Source of the DNA: Heterocephalus glaber
Taxonomy: Eukaryota > Chordata > Mammalia > Rodentia > Bathyergidae
Assembly: GCF_000247695.1 (NCBI RefSeq)
Contig: NW_004624854.1
Span: forward strand, 5,034,393-5,098,392
DNA length: 64,000 nt
Direction of reading: 5' to 3'
Under the pieces are notes generated by a model, which searched no databases, had not been told where the DNA came from, and saw only the letters and a list, made by a program, of their open reading frames with translations. Every line of letters begins with the position of its first letter. The stretch's first letter is position 1. Below are positions 1 to 33,502 of the stretch, piece by piece. The translations under genes were made by a program, and so were the position numbers.

Positions 1-1
1 G

Positions 2-22328
<22,327 letters not shown>

Positions 22329-22560
22329 CCAGATAAACTCTGCCATTAAAAGACTGTTCTTTGCCAAAGACCACATCTTGTTTCTTCAGCTTTGTAAATA
22401 CTGGTTTCCAGGAAATGGAAGGAGTCTGGAGAGCCCCTCTTGCTGGCCTAATGCCTGAATGGGCAGAGTGGTGGCTGCAGGGCAGCAGATCCATCCACAC
22501 ACCTTTAAGAAACCAGTGTTAGTAACAATATAACATTCACAAAATACAGTACTTCTTTGC
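22329..22560 (+). other. STAT4: STAT4 3' untranslated region (end approximate)
   Basis: Sequence after the TGA resembles the human STAT4 3'UTR as I remember it (AAAGACTGTTCTTTGCC, CTTCAGCTTTGTAAATAC, TTTAAGAAACCAGTGTTA). No canonical AATAAA lies in the first 300 nt. The variant hexamers AATATA and AATACA near 22530-22545 are the best poly(A) candidates. A TTCCAGGAA motif (GAS spacing) sits at 22406-22414. Confidence 0.7.
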
Positions 22561-23467
22561 ATGGTTTTTTTCTTTCTGATTTGTTTCTCAAGTGCCGCTT
22601 ATGATCTGCACTCTGGAAAGTGTAAACATTAACATTTTAGGGTATGTTTAGAAAAAGAGACGCTACCTTACTCCAAACCAGCAGGAAGGCCTGGGAAGCC
22701 GAATCAGAGCCAGCACATAGATCCAGGATAGGTGTAAGGAGGAGGCCCCGAGAGCTGCAATATGGCCTAACTGTGATCCTCTTAATTAGCAGCTCAACAC
22801 TGTCCTGGCCCACGAGGGGCACCTGTCTTACTAGGGAGAGAGACCCAGGGTCATTCCTAGCCGTATCTTCAGTTGCATGATGTTCCAGGCACTGGAAGCA
22901 GACAGTGAGGTAAGAATCTCATGAAATGAGAGCGGGGAAGAGTAACAGCCCTGGCCTCAGGTGACTGATTCCATCTATGGGTTGTGTGCTCTTCGTTTCT
23001 AGAAGAGATTGAATCAATGGTTCTTTCCAGCTCTACTGGCCTGTGCTCCTCAGAATTTAACCTGAGACCACAGTGCACTTTCTTTGCTCTTCTGTGCTTT
23101 GCTGGGTGGAAATGCACGTGTATGAGCCGCAGGTCTGTTTTCGCCCCTACCTCCCCATGACCAGCTGCTTAGCGATACCAGGGCCCAACCACTGACCTCA
23201 GTAGTAGTATGAGATCCCCAATGCCCAAGACCTGAGGGCTCCCTGAGTCTGATGAGCCCAAGGAAAACTGCTGAGCCAGGGGAGGAAATTGTACTACTGA
23301 GGGATCTTCCATGACTGACTGCAGAAATCCCCTAAGCTGCTTTCCAAGGGGGAGCCCTGACTGCAGAGTCAGAGACCACAGTGCCCCCTAAAGGGCTTCC
23401 CTCTCCTTCCATTCACCTCCTGGCCCCCAGGCAAACCCAACAGGCACAGACTCAGATTGATGGAGTT

Positions 23468-23820
23468 TGTCATGGTTTATATCCAGATGTCTCCCCCGAA
23501 AGCCTCATTATGACCATAGGTTTCTGGGGGTTGACTGGATCTTGGGGTTATGGCTGACTTTCTGTTATGAGCTGGACAGAAGAGTTGGGTCACTGTGGGC
23601 GTGGCCTGGTAAGGTATGTCTCCCTCCCAGGCCCTTCCCTTCCCTCCCTGCTTCCTGTCCGCCATGCCATGAGCAGCTCTCCTCTGCCAGGCCCCTCTGC
23701 CATGCTGTCCTGCCTTGGAGCCTGCCCACTTTGGACTGAAGCATGAGCTAAAGTTGATCTCTCCTTTAAGCTGTGGGTGTCAGGTATTGTGTCTCGGGAC
23801 GAGAAAGTGACTAAGACAGA
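23468..23820 (+). mobile_element. Solo MaLR-type LTR
   Basis: Begins TGTCATGGTTTATATCCAGA and ends GTGACTAAGACAGA. These match the termini of MaLR solo LTRs (THE1/MST/MLT group), whose ends are like TGATATGGTTTGG and GGACTAATACAGA. No internal retroviral sequence flanks it. Family naming is from memory. Confidence 0.65.
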
Positions 23821-24324
23821 TTTCAAGGAGAAAAATTAGCTCTTACTATTATAAGCTGCCTTTTCCCTTAAAGAGACCCACCCACGACTAATCTTATCAT
23901 CTGTACCCACCTGCATGTTCCCAACTGGATCCTATATGGTTCCCACAGGGCAAAACCCCCCTGCTGCTCCAGAGCCAGTCCCTTACTGCTCCGCAAGCTC
24001 CAGACAGAACCCTTAGGGCTAAGGTGTCCATTGTTGGAGGACCACAGCTTTCTTAAGGTGCCTTTCCCAGTCTCTACAAACCCACTTTTCTACAACTGCC
24101 TGAGACGAATGTATCCACTGGCAGCAGAGATGGAGGAAATAGTATAAACCTGAGTGTGATTATTACAGTTTTATATTTGAAAAAGTAATTTGCTACCAAG
24201 AAGTGGTCAAACAAGTGGATTTAGAGACCAGAAAGCTGCACATGAGCTACGAATGCAATGGGAAGGGAATTCGGACCATATTTCCAGCAAACTCCAACCC
24301 GGAATATTCTTTCTGCCAACTATG

Positions 24325-24613
24325 ACTTAGTTCAGACTGCTATAAAAGTAGATGGTCTCTAAACAACAGTAGTTGACTTCTCACAGTTCTGGAAGCGTGA
24401 GGTCCAAGATGGAGTTGCTGCAGGGCCAGATTCTGCTGGGGCCTCTTCCGGGTGGCTGACAGAGGACTTCTCACCTGCTTGAAGCACCCTCAGATCAGCA
24501 GCGAGCTTGGGAGTCGCCCGGCTCTCTTTGCAAGGGCATGAATCCCCCTGAGCCAATTATTAGAATTTCAACATATGAACTTGGGGGTGGGGACAAACAT
24601 TCAGCTCCCAACA
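24325..24613 (-). mobile_element. Antisense LTR-like interspersed repeat
   Basis: Starts TTAGTTCAGACTGCTATAAA and runs through TTCTCACAGTTCTGGAAG to GGGGACAAACATTCAGCTCC, a typical layout of an old mammalian LTR read in reverse. The exact family is uncertain. Confidence 0.45.
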
Positions 24614-25019
24614 AGCTCGTGACAAACTATAATGAAATAAAATATAGTTTCAAAATATATATCACATTTTCACTTCTTCCCTCACTCATCCCAGACCAAT
24701 CACAGGTATGCATGTTGCTAATACCTTTTCAAGTTTTTTAAATGTAATCACTTGAACAAATTGTATCCGTGCCTTTATTGGGAAGTGTGGAAGTAGGTGG
24801 CTAGCAGAAGGTTCCCTCCAGATGTAAGGTAGGAAGGAAAGGGAACGGAGTTTAGGGTTGAGCCATCCTAGGGCTCTGTTGTAGCAACAGGGTCCAGACT
24901 TAAACTCTAATCCTGTGCACGGCTCCAGTTTCTAACACAGGGTAAAGACTCTGTCTTTAAGTTGTGAACATTTATGGATTCGACGTTACATTTTTATAAT
25001 CTGGCTTATAAGGGTATAT

Positions 25020-25140
25020 TCAGAGTAAAATTCACCCTTTTTCTTTTTGTCTATGAATTCTAACAAATCCACACAGTTCAGTACCCACCACTGTAGGACA
25101 CAGAACATTTCCACCAAATTGGCCCATTTCACTCCCTGTT
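25020..25140. mobile_element. Possible old L1 3'-end fragment
   Basis: The segment AGTAAAATTCACCC ... GTACCCACCACTGTAGGACA ... AGAACATTTCCACC resembles the 3'UTR of ancient mammalian L1 families. Identification is weak and by eye. Confidence 0.3.
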
Positions 25141-27623
25141 GAAATCTTTGAATGACGTGACTCTATGTCAGCAATTCTTGCTGGGGTGAATGGGCAGAAG
25201 ACAGGTTCATAAATTTGAATGGCAAAAGTTACAGTTTTATTTCTACCAACTTCAAATTGAAGGTTTTAATTTCCATCAATTCTGAAGAAGGGCAGCAAAC
25301 CATAACCCACACTACTTTTTTGTGATATCATAGTAGTTATAGTTACCTCAAAATATTGTTTATCCAGAACATAATTTGGAAATTGTATTCATCAGACCAC
25401 TTCTGGCTACTTAATGCCATTTATAAAAAAGCACTTATATTACAAAGGTGGTTTCAATGCAGCTTTAATATATCACAAAGTTGGCTCAATGTCTGTATTT
25501 CAATACAAACGGTTTCCTCTTTAATCTTGGGTCTTTTATTTAAATAAAAGCATTACTCTTCAAAGGAGTTTATAGGTTTTGGCAGGCTGCCAAAGGGGTC
25601 ATGGCACCAATTCTTTTAAAAATAGGAATTCCAGGTCTGGATAGAGACCTAATTCTCCACAAATATCCCAAAGTCATATACTCTTTGGCCTCAGACTTCA
25701 GGTCCTGTCCTCCAAAACACAGACACAAGACTGAAAGCTAGAACTGCTTTCAGTTTGCCGGCTCAGGCTCTGCATGTCCTGGCCGGGGCCTCTCCTTCTT
25801 CCAACGCCATCTCTGGATGTTGTTCATGTACCCCCAGGCTCTCCACAGCCTTCCTGCCAAATGTACACCTGTGCACACCCTCACAAGGGTATGCAAGAAA
25901 GGCACGGGCACACCCGCCTCCCCTGCAGCTTCCTCTGGAACCTCGCACAGCACTCAGCACGTTGCCATCCATACACACCATCTGTCCCTCACCTCTCCAA
26001 GCCACCCTGTAAGTGCAGGGATCAGGATGGCCTTGTTCAAGCTTCCACCCCTAGAAGCCAGCAGTCTGCCCCTTCATAAATCTTTGCTAACGATTTAGTG
26101 TTTGAACACATTCAGGACAATGATTTGCCCCATCCTTTCCTTTGGTCCTTGCTCTGTCGGCAAGACTAGGCTACAGTTCTCTAGGAGACGCCTCCAAGCC
26201 TCAAATCCCTCATGCTACAGCGCAGCTAACCACAGCATGCTGTTGGCAAATACAGGACTTTCGCTCATTTCACCTCCCCTTAATTTCCACGCTCTGTAGA
26301 AATGGCCTGGAACAGCACCATTTCTAAGCCCACCCTGACTTCCCCATGCTTTAGATGTCATCTCATCGGCGCCTAATGACCCCACATCCGCCCACCCACA
26401 GATGAGCCAAATGTTCCTGAAATTTCCTTTAACTCCCCCTTCCCCGGCCATTCCTACTCCTGGCCCTGTTCAAAGTCCACACAACACGCTCTTCCATCAG
26501 GCTTGACAGCCCTGACTGTTACAGATGGAAAAAGTCTAAGTGGCAGGTCGCTCTAAAACCCTTCCGCGAAGATTTCCAGAACATTCTTGCTCACGAGTCT
26601 CGTCCTCCCAAGACGCTGCTGCAGTCAGAAGGAAGAAACCTGACTCACTCCCGGCGGTGGGTCAGTGTGTTCATCCATTGCAAAAATATGTTTGAGGACT
26701 ACCCTTTATCAGTCATGCCTTTCTCATCTAAACCCCAAGACCCAGAAGTGATTTTCTTGGTGATTTTCTCAGTTCTCCCAAGGATGGCACACAATGGAGG
26801 CAACACGGCACAGTCTTTCCTGCTGCACTTATGCCCTGCTGAGGAGAGATGAAAACAGACACATAATCTGGGAAACGAGGGTGGTAACCAGAAGAGCCAT
26901 CGGCGAGGGTCTTTCTGGGGGGGGTGACTGAAACCAGCTAAAACACAGGAAGGAGCCTGTCCACGAGCAGTCAGGAAGACAGCGGCCCAGAAGCTCAGTA
27001 TTCGATGCACAGGACTCAGCAGGCAAAAACTCGGGGCATTTGAGGAACAGAGGGGCCTTCTTAAACTTCTTCCTAAGTTTGGAATAAAGGCGCCACATTT
27101 TCCGTCTGTACCTGGCCCTGCAAACTCTGTATCTGTCCTGGGTGCTGCTTCTTCGCACAAGGGGAAATAAACGTGCACTTGCTCTGCGGGGTTCACGGCC
27201 AGTGCCCAGGAGCCATGCAGGCCTCGGTGGTCACGGGGACCGCGAGAAGGCCCCTCCCACTGGGGGTTCCCACCGAAGTGGGCGCCCAGGCCTCCCAGAC
27301 CAGGCACAAACTCAGCGGGCCGGGCCCAGCTCGTTCTGCGCGGCCACACTGCAAATCTCTCGCACTTCTGCTACAATCTCAGACGGAGCCCACGCGGGTA
27401 GCAAGCCCAGTAACAGGACGCGACAGCCGTCCCCTCCAGCGGCCCTCCGACTCAGCACGGCGCAGGCGGCGTAGACCCGGAGGGGAGGCAGGGTGGCCCG
27501 GCGGCCCGGAACCTGTGCAGCACTTGGAGTAATCGCGAAAGTCCCCTGGCTGCCTCCGCCTTGCGCAAGAGTCCAACAGGCGCTCGCTGACCGCAGTCCG
27601 GCAGGCCACGCCCCTCCCGGCAA

Positions 27624-27666
27624 CCCGCCCCGGCCCCGCCCCGGCTCCGCCCCGGCTCCGCCCCCG
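27624..27666 (+). promoter_or_regulatory. GC-box array (Sp1/KLF-type sites)
   Basis: Successive CCGCCCC cores, with the unit GGCTCCGCCCC repeated in tandem, in front of the kB/ISRE/GAS sites. Such arrays normally support TATA-less CpG-island initiation. Confidence 0.65.
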
Positions 27667-27671
27667 TTCCC

Positions 27672-27691
27672 GGACTTCCCCGGGAAATCCC
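27672..27691 (+). promoter_or_regulatory. Two abutting NF-kB-like sites
   Basis: GGACTTCCCC (27672-27681) is followed directly by GGGAAATCCC (27682-27691); the latter is a perfect GGGRNNYYCC match. Their junction also makes TTCCCCGGGAA, a STAT-like palindrome but with five central bases rather than three. Confidence 0.55.
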
Positions 27692-27723
27692 CGGGCCGCG
27701 CCTGCGCACTGCGCCCTGCGCCC

Positions 27724-27750
27724 GCTTTCGCTTTTCGCTTTTCGGTTTCC
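27724..27750 (-). promoter_or_regulatory. Multi-copy ISRE / IRF element
   Basis: On the minus strand there are four GAAA cores in 27 bp: GAAACCGAAA (27740-27749, exact GAAANNGAAA ISRE core) followed by two more AGCGAAA units. Such sites bind ISGF3 (STAT1-STAT2-IRF9) and IRF1. Confidence 0.75.
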
Positions 27751-27779
27751 TATCAAAGGGCGGCTTCTCGCTCCAGGTC

Positions 27780-27794
27780 GGTTTCCCCGAAACC
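27780..27794 (+). promoter_or_regulatory. GAS element (STAT1 dimer site)
   Basis: GGTTTCCCCGAAACC contains TTCCCCGAA, a perfect TTCNNNGAA. It is symmetric around the central C and shares its TTTCCCCGAAA core with the well-known IRF1 promoter GAS. It lies 30 bp downstream of the ISRE. Confidence 0.8.
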
Positions 27795-29529
27795 ACGCGG
27801 GGCGGCTCTTCCAAGCAGTCGCGCCCCTCCCGCCGGAGCGCCCGGACGTCGCCGCGCAGCGCCCCCTCGCGGAGGGTGGAGGCTCTGCAGGGACAGCGCG
27901 GTCAGGGCAGAAGTGTGAAAGGGACCCGATAGCGAAACACAGTACTCCCTATGTTCACATCCGTTCGCATGTCTGTGTTGTTACAGTAGGAGGACGGCAC
28001 TGTTCTCATCTTCATCTTCATTCAACTTTTAAGTGCGTGTTTTCCAACGTGATCACGTCTTTGAGAGCACATTTATTCCATACATGGTGCTTTTTCAGTC
28101 GGAAGTACAGGTTGCTTCTGGTTTTTCACTGTTATAAACGCAGCTGCCGTGCACACCTCCGGAGACACACGTCACCGACACCTGGTTATTTCCTTGTAGA
28201 TTTCCTTTAGGTCCAAGGCTTCTAAGACATGATTTCTGTTTTCTGCATTACAACATTCATAGGATTCTGGGTGTTGAGCCAGAACACAGCTTGTTGCATG
28301 TGTCACCTTCCTAAAATATGCAGGCCTTTCCTCCACACTGGCGTGAAAAACCTCAGACACGCACAGTGATCTTGTTCAAACCCTGCTTTGTACCCCTGCA
28401 TTTTAGTTTGCTGCTGTGCAGACAGCTTCCTGTAACTGAGAAGAAAGTACATTAACCAAGACAAGTAAGAGACTATACGATCCAAATCCAGAATCCAAAC
28501 TAAACTAAACGAATTAGAATGTGGAATTTGGAAATTAGAAGCCCTTTATTTCATTTCCATTGTATTAAGAATGCACAAAGTAGGCTTCTACTGACAGACA
28601 TTCTCGGAGTTGCATGGTAGCATGGCTTACAACTAGGAAGCCAGAGGATGAAGACATATTGACAGGCATTTTTAGAAATTCCTGTTTAGATATTGAGTTA
28701 CAGCAATATTACCAACATTAGGAAAAGAGGGTGACCTGAAGGAGAGGGAAGTCTCTAAACATCTGCTTTGGGCCAGACTTGTAAGTACCATTTTGAAAGA
28801 GATCAAGGCTGTAAAGAGCCCCCACAAGGAGGGCTTTGATGAGGATGGGAGAAGGACACACAGGCTGAGGAGCTTCTTGAACATGAGAGGCCCCAGGGGA
28901 AATGCTGGAGGTGGCAAAGGCGGTAGGTGATCCTATGTGGGGAATTTGGTTTCAGGAATCAGTTGCAGCAAGCTTAGTTCTGCCCGTGAGATCTACACCA
29001 GTGATCTAAAACAGAACGGAGGCTGCTGCAGTGAAAACCAAACTATTCCCACACCCAGCAGGGCGAGGTCACTTATCATGCCGTGAGTCTGGTCCTGCCT
29101 GGGCTCTCCCACGTGCTGAAGGCATGGCACTGACTCAGTCGTGGCCTGTGGTCCCTCATCCTCCAGGGTCCAGCTGGGCTTGTCGTGGGGGCCAGGCAGG
29201 GCTCTGAGAGCACCTACGACCAAGCTCCAAAGGATACCATGTCGCAACTGCTGCACAGTGCTGGTCAGATCCAGCCTGGCCCCAGTGGCCAGGGAAACAG
29301 ACCCCATCTCTTGCTGGAAGGAACTAGAGTCACACTGCAGAGAGATGTAGATAGCACAGAAGGCAATGATGTGGCTTGTTGAAAATAATTTACTAGAAGA
29401 TCCTTCTAATTTGTTATGATGAGGACTATGTAAGTGATAGTATCTTTTGCTGGCTTGTAAGCTTGTGGTCTTTATATTTCTAGTCATTGTAAATATTTCT
29501 GTTATGAGTTCCTTTAAATGCTTTTCGCA

Positions 29530-29682
29530 ACACCAGGCGTGGTAGCGCTTGCCTTTCACAAGTTCCAGCCCAGCCTGGGCAACTTAGCAACAACTTAGCA
29601 AAATTGTCTCACAGCAAAAAGTACAAAGAGGATGGAGCGGTAGCTCAGGGGCATGACCCTGGGTTCAATTTCCAGTAGTGAA
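29530..29682 (+). mobile_element. B1+ID composite SINE
   Basis: ACACCAGGCGTGGTAGCGCT ... CCCAGCCTGGGCAACTTAGC, a short A-rich linker, then GGAGCGGTAGCTCAGGGGCA and GGGTTCAATTTCCAGTAG. Confidence 0.65.
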
Positions 29683-31435
29683 AAAAATGCTTCGTGTAGG
29701 ACAAGGCAGTCAAATAAACGAGGTGACCAGGGAACACAAGAAGGGATGAATAAAGAACAGGAGTAATATTGCCCTTTTTCTCCTCCAAGCACAAGGAAAT
29801 TTCCTCCAAGTGACCGGGCTTGAGTTGTTTCTAGCGTCTTTGCACATAGCACCACGCGTCTGCCTCACTCGTGGAGGATGTGGTTTCCAGACTCCTGATT
29901 GTCTTCCCTCTCTGTCTGCACAGCTCGGAGATGAAGATTCTCATCTTACCCGGTGTTTCTGATTGGCTGCCAGTGACAAAGAGGAGGTTGTTTGTTGCTC
30001 TTTTCTATTTAAACCCAATGCAAGTCTTTGCATTTATTGTTTGAAATCATAGCCCGGCAGCTTTCTAGCTTGCTAAGATAATGTCGGGTTTCCATTTTGT
30101 CCTCTGGGAAGGAGTTCTGTCCGTGGGGGTGGGGCATCTCAGTGACACAGGTGACGAACGCACACTTCTCACTCAGGACTCTGTGGGGCAGGTGCATCTG
30201 TGCCAGGTGGTGGGATCAAGGGGTCCACACACCTCTCCTTCAGGCCCCAGGCTAGAGAAGCAGCAGCTACCAGGGGGCAGGCTGTCTGCTGGCCCAGGCA
30301 GGGAGCCCAGGACCACCAGTCAGTCCCCACAGACCACGAGCAGTTCCAGGTCAGACGGTAGGACCTGGAAACTGCTGCTCTTCCCTTGGCCAGAGCAAGT
30401 CATGCAGAGTGCAGAGGGGAATGCTACCCGTGGTGTGCCCACGATGCTGCAGGAGGGAAAGAAAAGATTGGAAAAGAATACAGTTCACCAGGCATGGAGT
30501 CAGCTACTTTTTCCCTAGTTATGTATCTAATGCAAATGTGATATTGTTGATAAAAAGATATAGCTTCCCAAGCTGACGTCTATCATGGGTTTGGATCTTG
30601 CGGTTTATGGATCTCTAGCTTTTTATTTATTTTGTTTGTTTTTTGTTAACGCAGTCAATATATTAAGTAGTCACACTTATAGTTTGCCTGCCAAGAATTT
30701 AGAATCATAGAGGGATAAACTTGGATGCTTCAGCAATCTGAATAAGAAGGGAGCATCAACATTAAAAGCATTAGGAGAGAGCAGGACATAGGGAAGCTTA
30801 GTTGGGTCATTGGACAATGACACACAAGGCTGGAAAGAAAGGTGGGAACATTTGCAGAGGCTCCAGACCAGAAGTCAGCTCACTACTGGCTTCACTCGAG
30901 TGCATGTGTGATGAGAAAACAGAGATGGAGAGAGTGAAAAGCTCTAATTATGCACACACGCCACATCACATCCCCGGGAACTTGTGCAGATCCTTCTCCA
31001 TCCAGAGTTGCCTTATTGTTCAAGGCTGGACTCAAATCCCATGCACTTGAAGGACCCAATTGGTTTCATGGGCCTTGGCCATGCCTACCTGTGAAGGTGG
31101 CACGTAACCTGAGGTTTGACGCTGAGACATGGAAGAGGAGTTGGCCAGCAAAGAAGATGGGAAGAGGAATGCTGGCTCAAGGGGCTTTCCAGAGAGAGAA
31201 CTGCGGTAAGAAGGCCCTGAGCTTGGGGAAAAGAGTTTGGCATAGTTGACGAACAAAATGCTGAAGTAAGCAAAGGAGAGTGGCACAAGATGGGGCTAGA
31301 GAAAGTGATAGGGAAACCAGGGCTTTATAGGCTGTATTAAGAAATTTGAAATTTATAAGCACAAGAAAAACCAGCATAAGATTTTTCAGGTTGGCCAGCG
31401 ACGTGACCTGCTTTGTAATTAAAAAAAAATCACTT

Positions 31436-31516
31436 GGGGCCAGGGATGTAGTTCAGTGGTAGAGCGCTTGCCTAGCATGTGCAAGGGCCTGAGTTCCACC
31501 CCTAGCACTGAAAAAG
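31436..31516 (+). mobile_element. ID SINE
   Basis: GGGGCCAGGGATGTAGTTCA ... GTGGTAGAGCGCTTGCCTAG with the box B-like GAGTTCCACCCC. It is a short tRNA-derived SINE, not a functional tRNA: no anticodon-stem closure and an A-rich tail. Confidence 0.75.
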
Positions 31517-31801
31517 CTATTCACTCAAACTGAGTGTGAAGAATGAATGGAATGGGGCCTGAGAGCTGAGAGGAGGCCGCCGTCTGGGCTCCCACTGCAC
31601 TGTCCAGGTGGGAGTAAAGCGGGCGGCAGAGCACAGGGAAAGGAGTAACTGAGACTGGGCACTGATTAGGAGACGGAATCAGTGGGCTTGAGGATCAGGT
31701 ACAGCCGAGGGGCAAGGGTGTGTCAAGGATGACTTCCGGCCTCTTGGCATGTACCATTAACAGGAAATGAGCAGGCCTAAAGAGGAGGGTGGCTTTGGTA
31801 T

Positions 31802-31894
31802 TTTTTGTTGGTTTTTTTCTTGGTGCCGGGGATCAAACTCGGGTCCTTGTGCTTCTGAGGCAGGCGGTGGAACCACTGAGCTAAATCCCCAGCC
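31802..31894 (-). mobile_element. Antisense ID SINE with exact 12-bp target duplication
   Basis: The minus strand reads GGGGATTTAGCTCAGTGG-like sequence with an A-rich tail (poly-T at the plus-strand start). TGGCTTTGGTAT occurs on both sides, at 31790-31801 and 31895-31906, identical, indicating a fairly recent insertion. Confidence 0.8.
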
Positions 31895-31911
31895 TGGCTT
31901 TGGTATCTTTA

Positions 31912-32605
31912 ATTTTTAAATTTTTATAAGTCTGTCTTTGCAGTACATAATGATTACACTCATTGTGGAGAGTCGCTAAATATAACATCTTAATTCTTTT
32001 TACTTCCCCTTCCCCTCCTCTCGCCCTTCTCCACCTCTAGATCCCCCTCCTCATTTGCAAAAGATCTATCTCCGTTTCCTAGTGTCTATTTTTACTTTGC
32101 TCTTTGAATTACTTATACTTTGGATTTCTCATATAAGAGAAACCATGTGATATTTAAACCCACGTGTCTGATTTATTTCATTTCACATTATGGTCTCAAA
32201 GTGCATCCATTTTTCTATAAATGACTGGTTTACCCTTCTTTATGGCAGAATAGTATTCCATTGTGTATAAATACCACATTTTCTTTATCTATTAGTCTGT
32301 TGCACATATAGGCTGCTTCCAAGGTTTAGTATGAGTTGTACTGCTATAAACATGGGTATACGTGTATCACTGTAATATGGTGTCTTTAACTCTTTTGGAA
32401 AGATACCTAGGGAATAGCTGGGTGGGATGGAATTTCTACTGTTACTTTTCTGAGAAATCTCCATAGTGATTTCCACAGTAGTTGCAGAAGTTCACATTCC
32501 CACCAAAAACGAAGAAGGGCCTCCTCCACCTGCAGCCTCGCCAGCATTCTCTATTTGAGCTCCGGATGAGGACCATGCTCTCTGGGGTAAGATGGAATCT
32601 GGCGC
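31912..32605 (-). mobile_element. L1 3' end (antisense)
   Basis: Contains AGTATTCCATTGTGTATAAA, TTTCTTTATCTATTAGTCTG and CATAGTGATTTCCACAGTAG, the reverse of the end of L1 ORF2 and 3'UTR. Truncated and without an intact frame. It ends about 600 bp before the STAT1 promoter. Confidence 0.75.
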
Positions 32606-33123
32606 TATTGCACCTGCACGTCCCCAGGGCTGGTACCCAGCATCTCTAGGCGGCTGAGGTCACTGGGTATCCTAGTAGGGTCGCAGAGCCAATCAGGTTC
32701 GTATTCAGGAGCCCTCCATCTAGAAGGACCCAGAAGCTGGGAGAAAAGGGTGGGAGCTGCCAGCCCTGGGTCAGGCTGGGACAGAGACAGCAGTCCGGGC
32801 GACAGGAGCAAGGAAGACGTGTTGCTATGGAGAGCAAGGAAGAAGGCGTCGCCAGACTGCAGCGTGCATTATGCCAAGGCTTCAGGGGATCAGGTAAGGC
32901 CAGGACCAAAATGTGTGCAGCGCCTGGGTTTAACAAGAGGAAAGTCAGCTGCTAGACTGTTCCCAGAACGACACCATCCCGAACCCTGTCCTCTGCCCGG
33001 AAGATCGGCGCCGCGGCTATCCCGCAGCGGCTCCCCTGCCGTCCCGGAGCACGCGGACGCTGGAGTCCCGCCCCCGGCTGGGGCGTGCGGAGGGAGGCGC
33101 GCCGCGCACGGAACAGCCGCACC

Positions 33124-33158
33124 CGATTGGCCGAGCACAGAGCCGGCGATTGGCCGAG
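33124..33158 (+). promoter_or_regulatory. Duplicated inverted CCAAT boxes (NF-Y-type)
   Basis: CGATTGGCCGAG occurs at 33124-33135 and again, identically, at 33147-33158, 23 bp apart. Each carries ATTGG, i.e. CCAAT on the other strand. This spacing is about two helical turns. Confidence 0.65.
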
Positions 33159-33199
33159 GCGGCGAGGGCGGAAGGGGGCGTGGCGGCGGCGGGACCTTT

Positions 33200-33502
33200 T
33201 CCCGCTGGTTGCTTTCGGTTCCCAGCCTCCGGTCCGCGACCAGCGCAGTCGGTGTCGACCCCGCCTTGACCACCGCTGCCCCAGCTTCGGCTCCGCGATC
33301 CCTGGTGAAACAGCTTCACCCGCGGGCCCCACTGTCCCCGAGCCTCCCGCCCTGTGTCCGCCCTGCTCCTTCGCGGCGACCCCTCCTCCTGCGGAAAGTC
33401 CGAGCGGCGTCGCGGACCGAGTGGACTCCGGCCGGGCCCGACCCGACCGCGGCGGCGCTGAGCCCTGCCCGAGGCACAGCCCCTCTGAGCGCCCGCCGCC
33501 AG
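33200..33502 (+). other. STAT1: Probable STAT1 noncoding exon 1 (5' end approximate)
   Basis: By analogy with human STAT1, the first exon lies in the CpG island just downstream of the GATTGG/GGCGGAAGGGGG block. CCGCCAG|GTCAGT at 33502/33503 is the most plausible donor in the right place. Human STAT1 has a further small noncoding exon before the ATG exon; I could not recognise it here. Confidence 0.45.

Larger units (their letters stand above)
22561..27360. other. STAT4-STAT1 intergenic DNA, first part
   Basis: No gene is supported. It contains a sense MaLR-type LTR (23468-23820), an antisense LTR-like repeat (24325-24613) and a possible L1 3' fragment (about 25020-25140). Open frames at 25.7-27.3 kb on both strands show no recognisable protein. 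Confidence 0.55.
27370..27925 (+). promoter_or_regulatory. STAT1: Upstream CpG island with interferon-response module, ~5.4 kb 5' of STAT1 exon 1
   Basis: Dense CpG (many CGs per line) against CpG-poor surroundings. In order it carries a GC-box array, two kB-like sites, a multi-copy ISRE/IRF site, a near-perfect GAS, and another GC box at about 27798. From memory, human STAT1 has a distal IRF-E/GAS element about 5-6 kb upstream that mediates interferon induction and feedback, with some human transcripts starting near there. This island matches that position and content. Whether a noncoding alternative first exon starts here cannot be seen. Confidence 0.75.
27926..32985. other. STAT4-STAT1 intergenic DNA, second part
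   Basis: No gene is supported. Contents include a possible L1-like piece near 28.1 kb, a B1+ID composite (29530-29682), a sense ID element (31436-31516), an antisense ID element with target duplication (31802-31894) and an antisense L1 tail (31912-32605). It runs up to the STAT1 promoter. Confidence 0.55.

Noticed and set aside
26699..27349. 216-codon minus-strand frame
   Set aside because: No recognisable domain, no splice or promoter support; a Cys/Pro/Ser-rich chance frame next to a GC-rich region.
27379..27918. Several 100-140-codon frames on both strands of the upstream CpG island
   Set aside because: Explained by base composition; overlapping frames in all directions and no recognisable domains.
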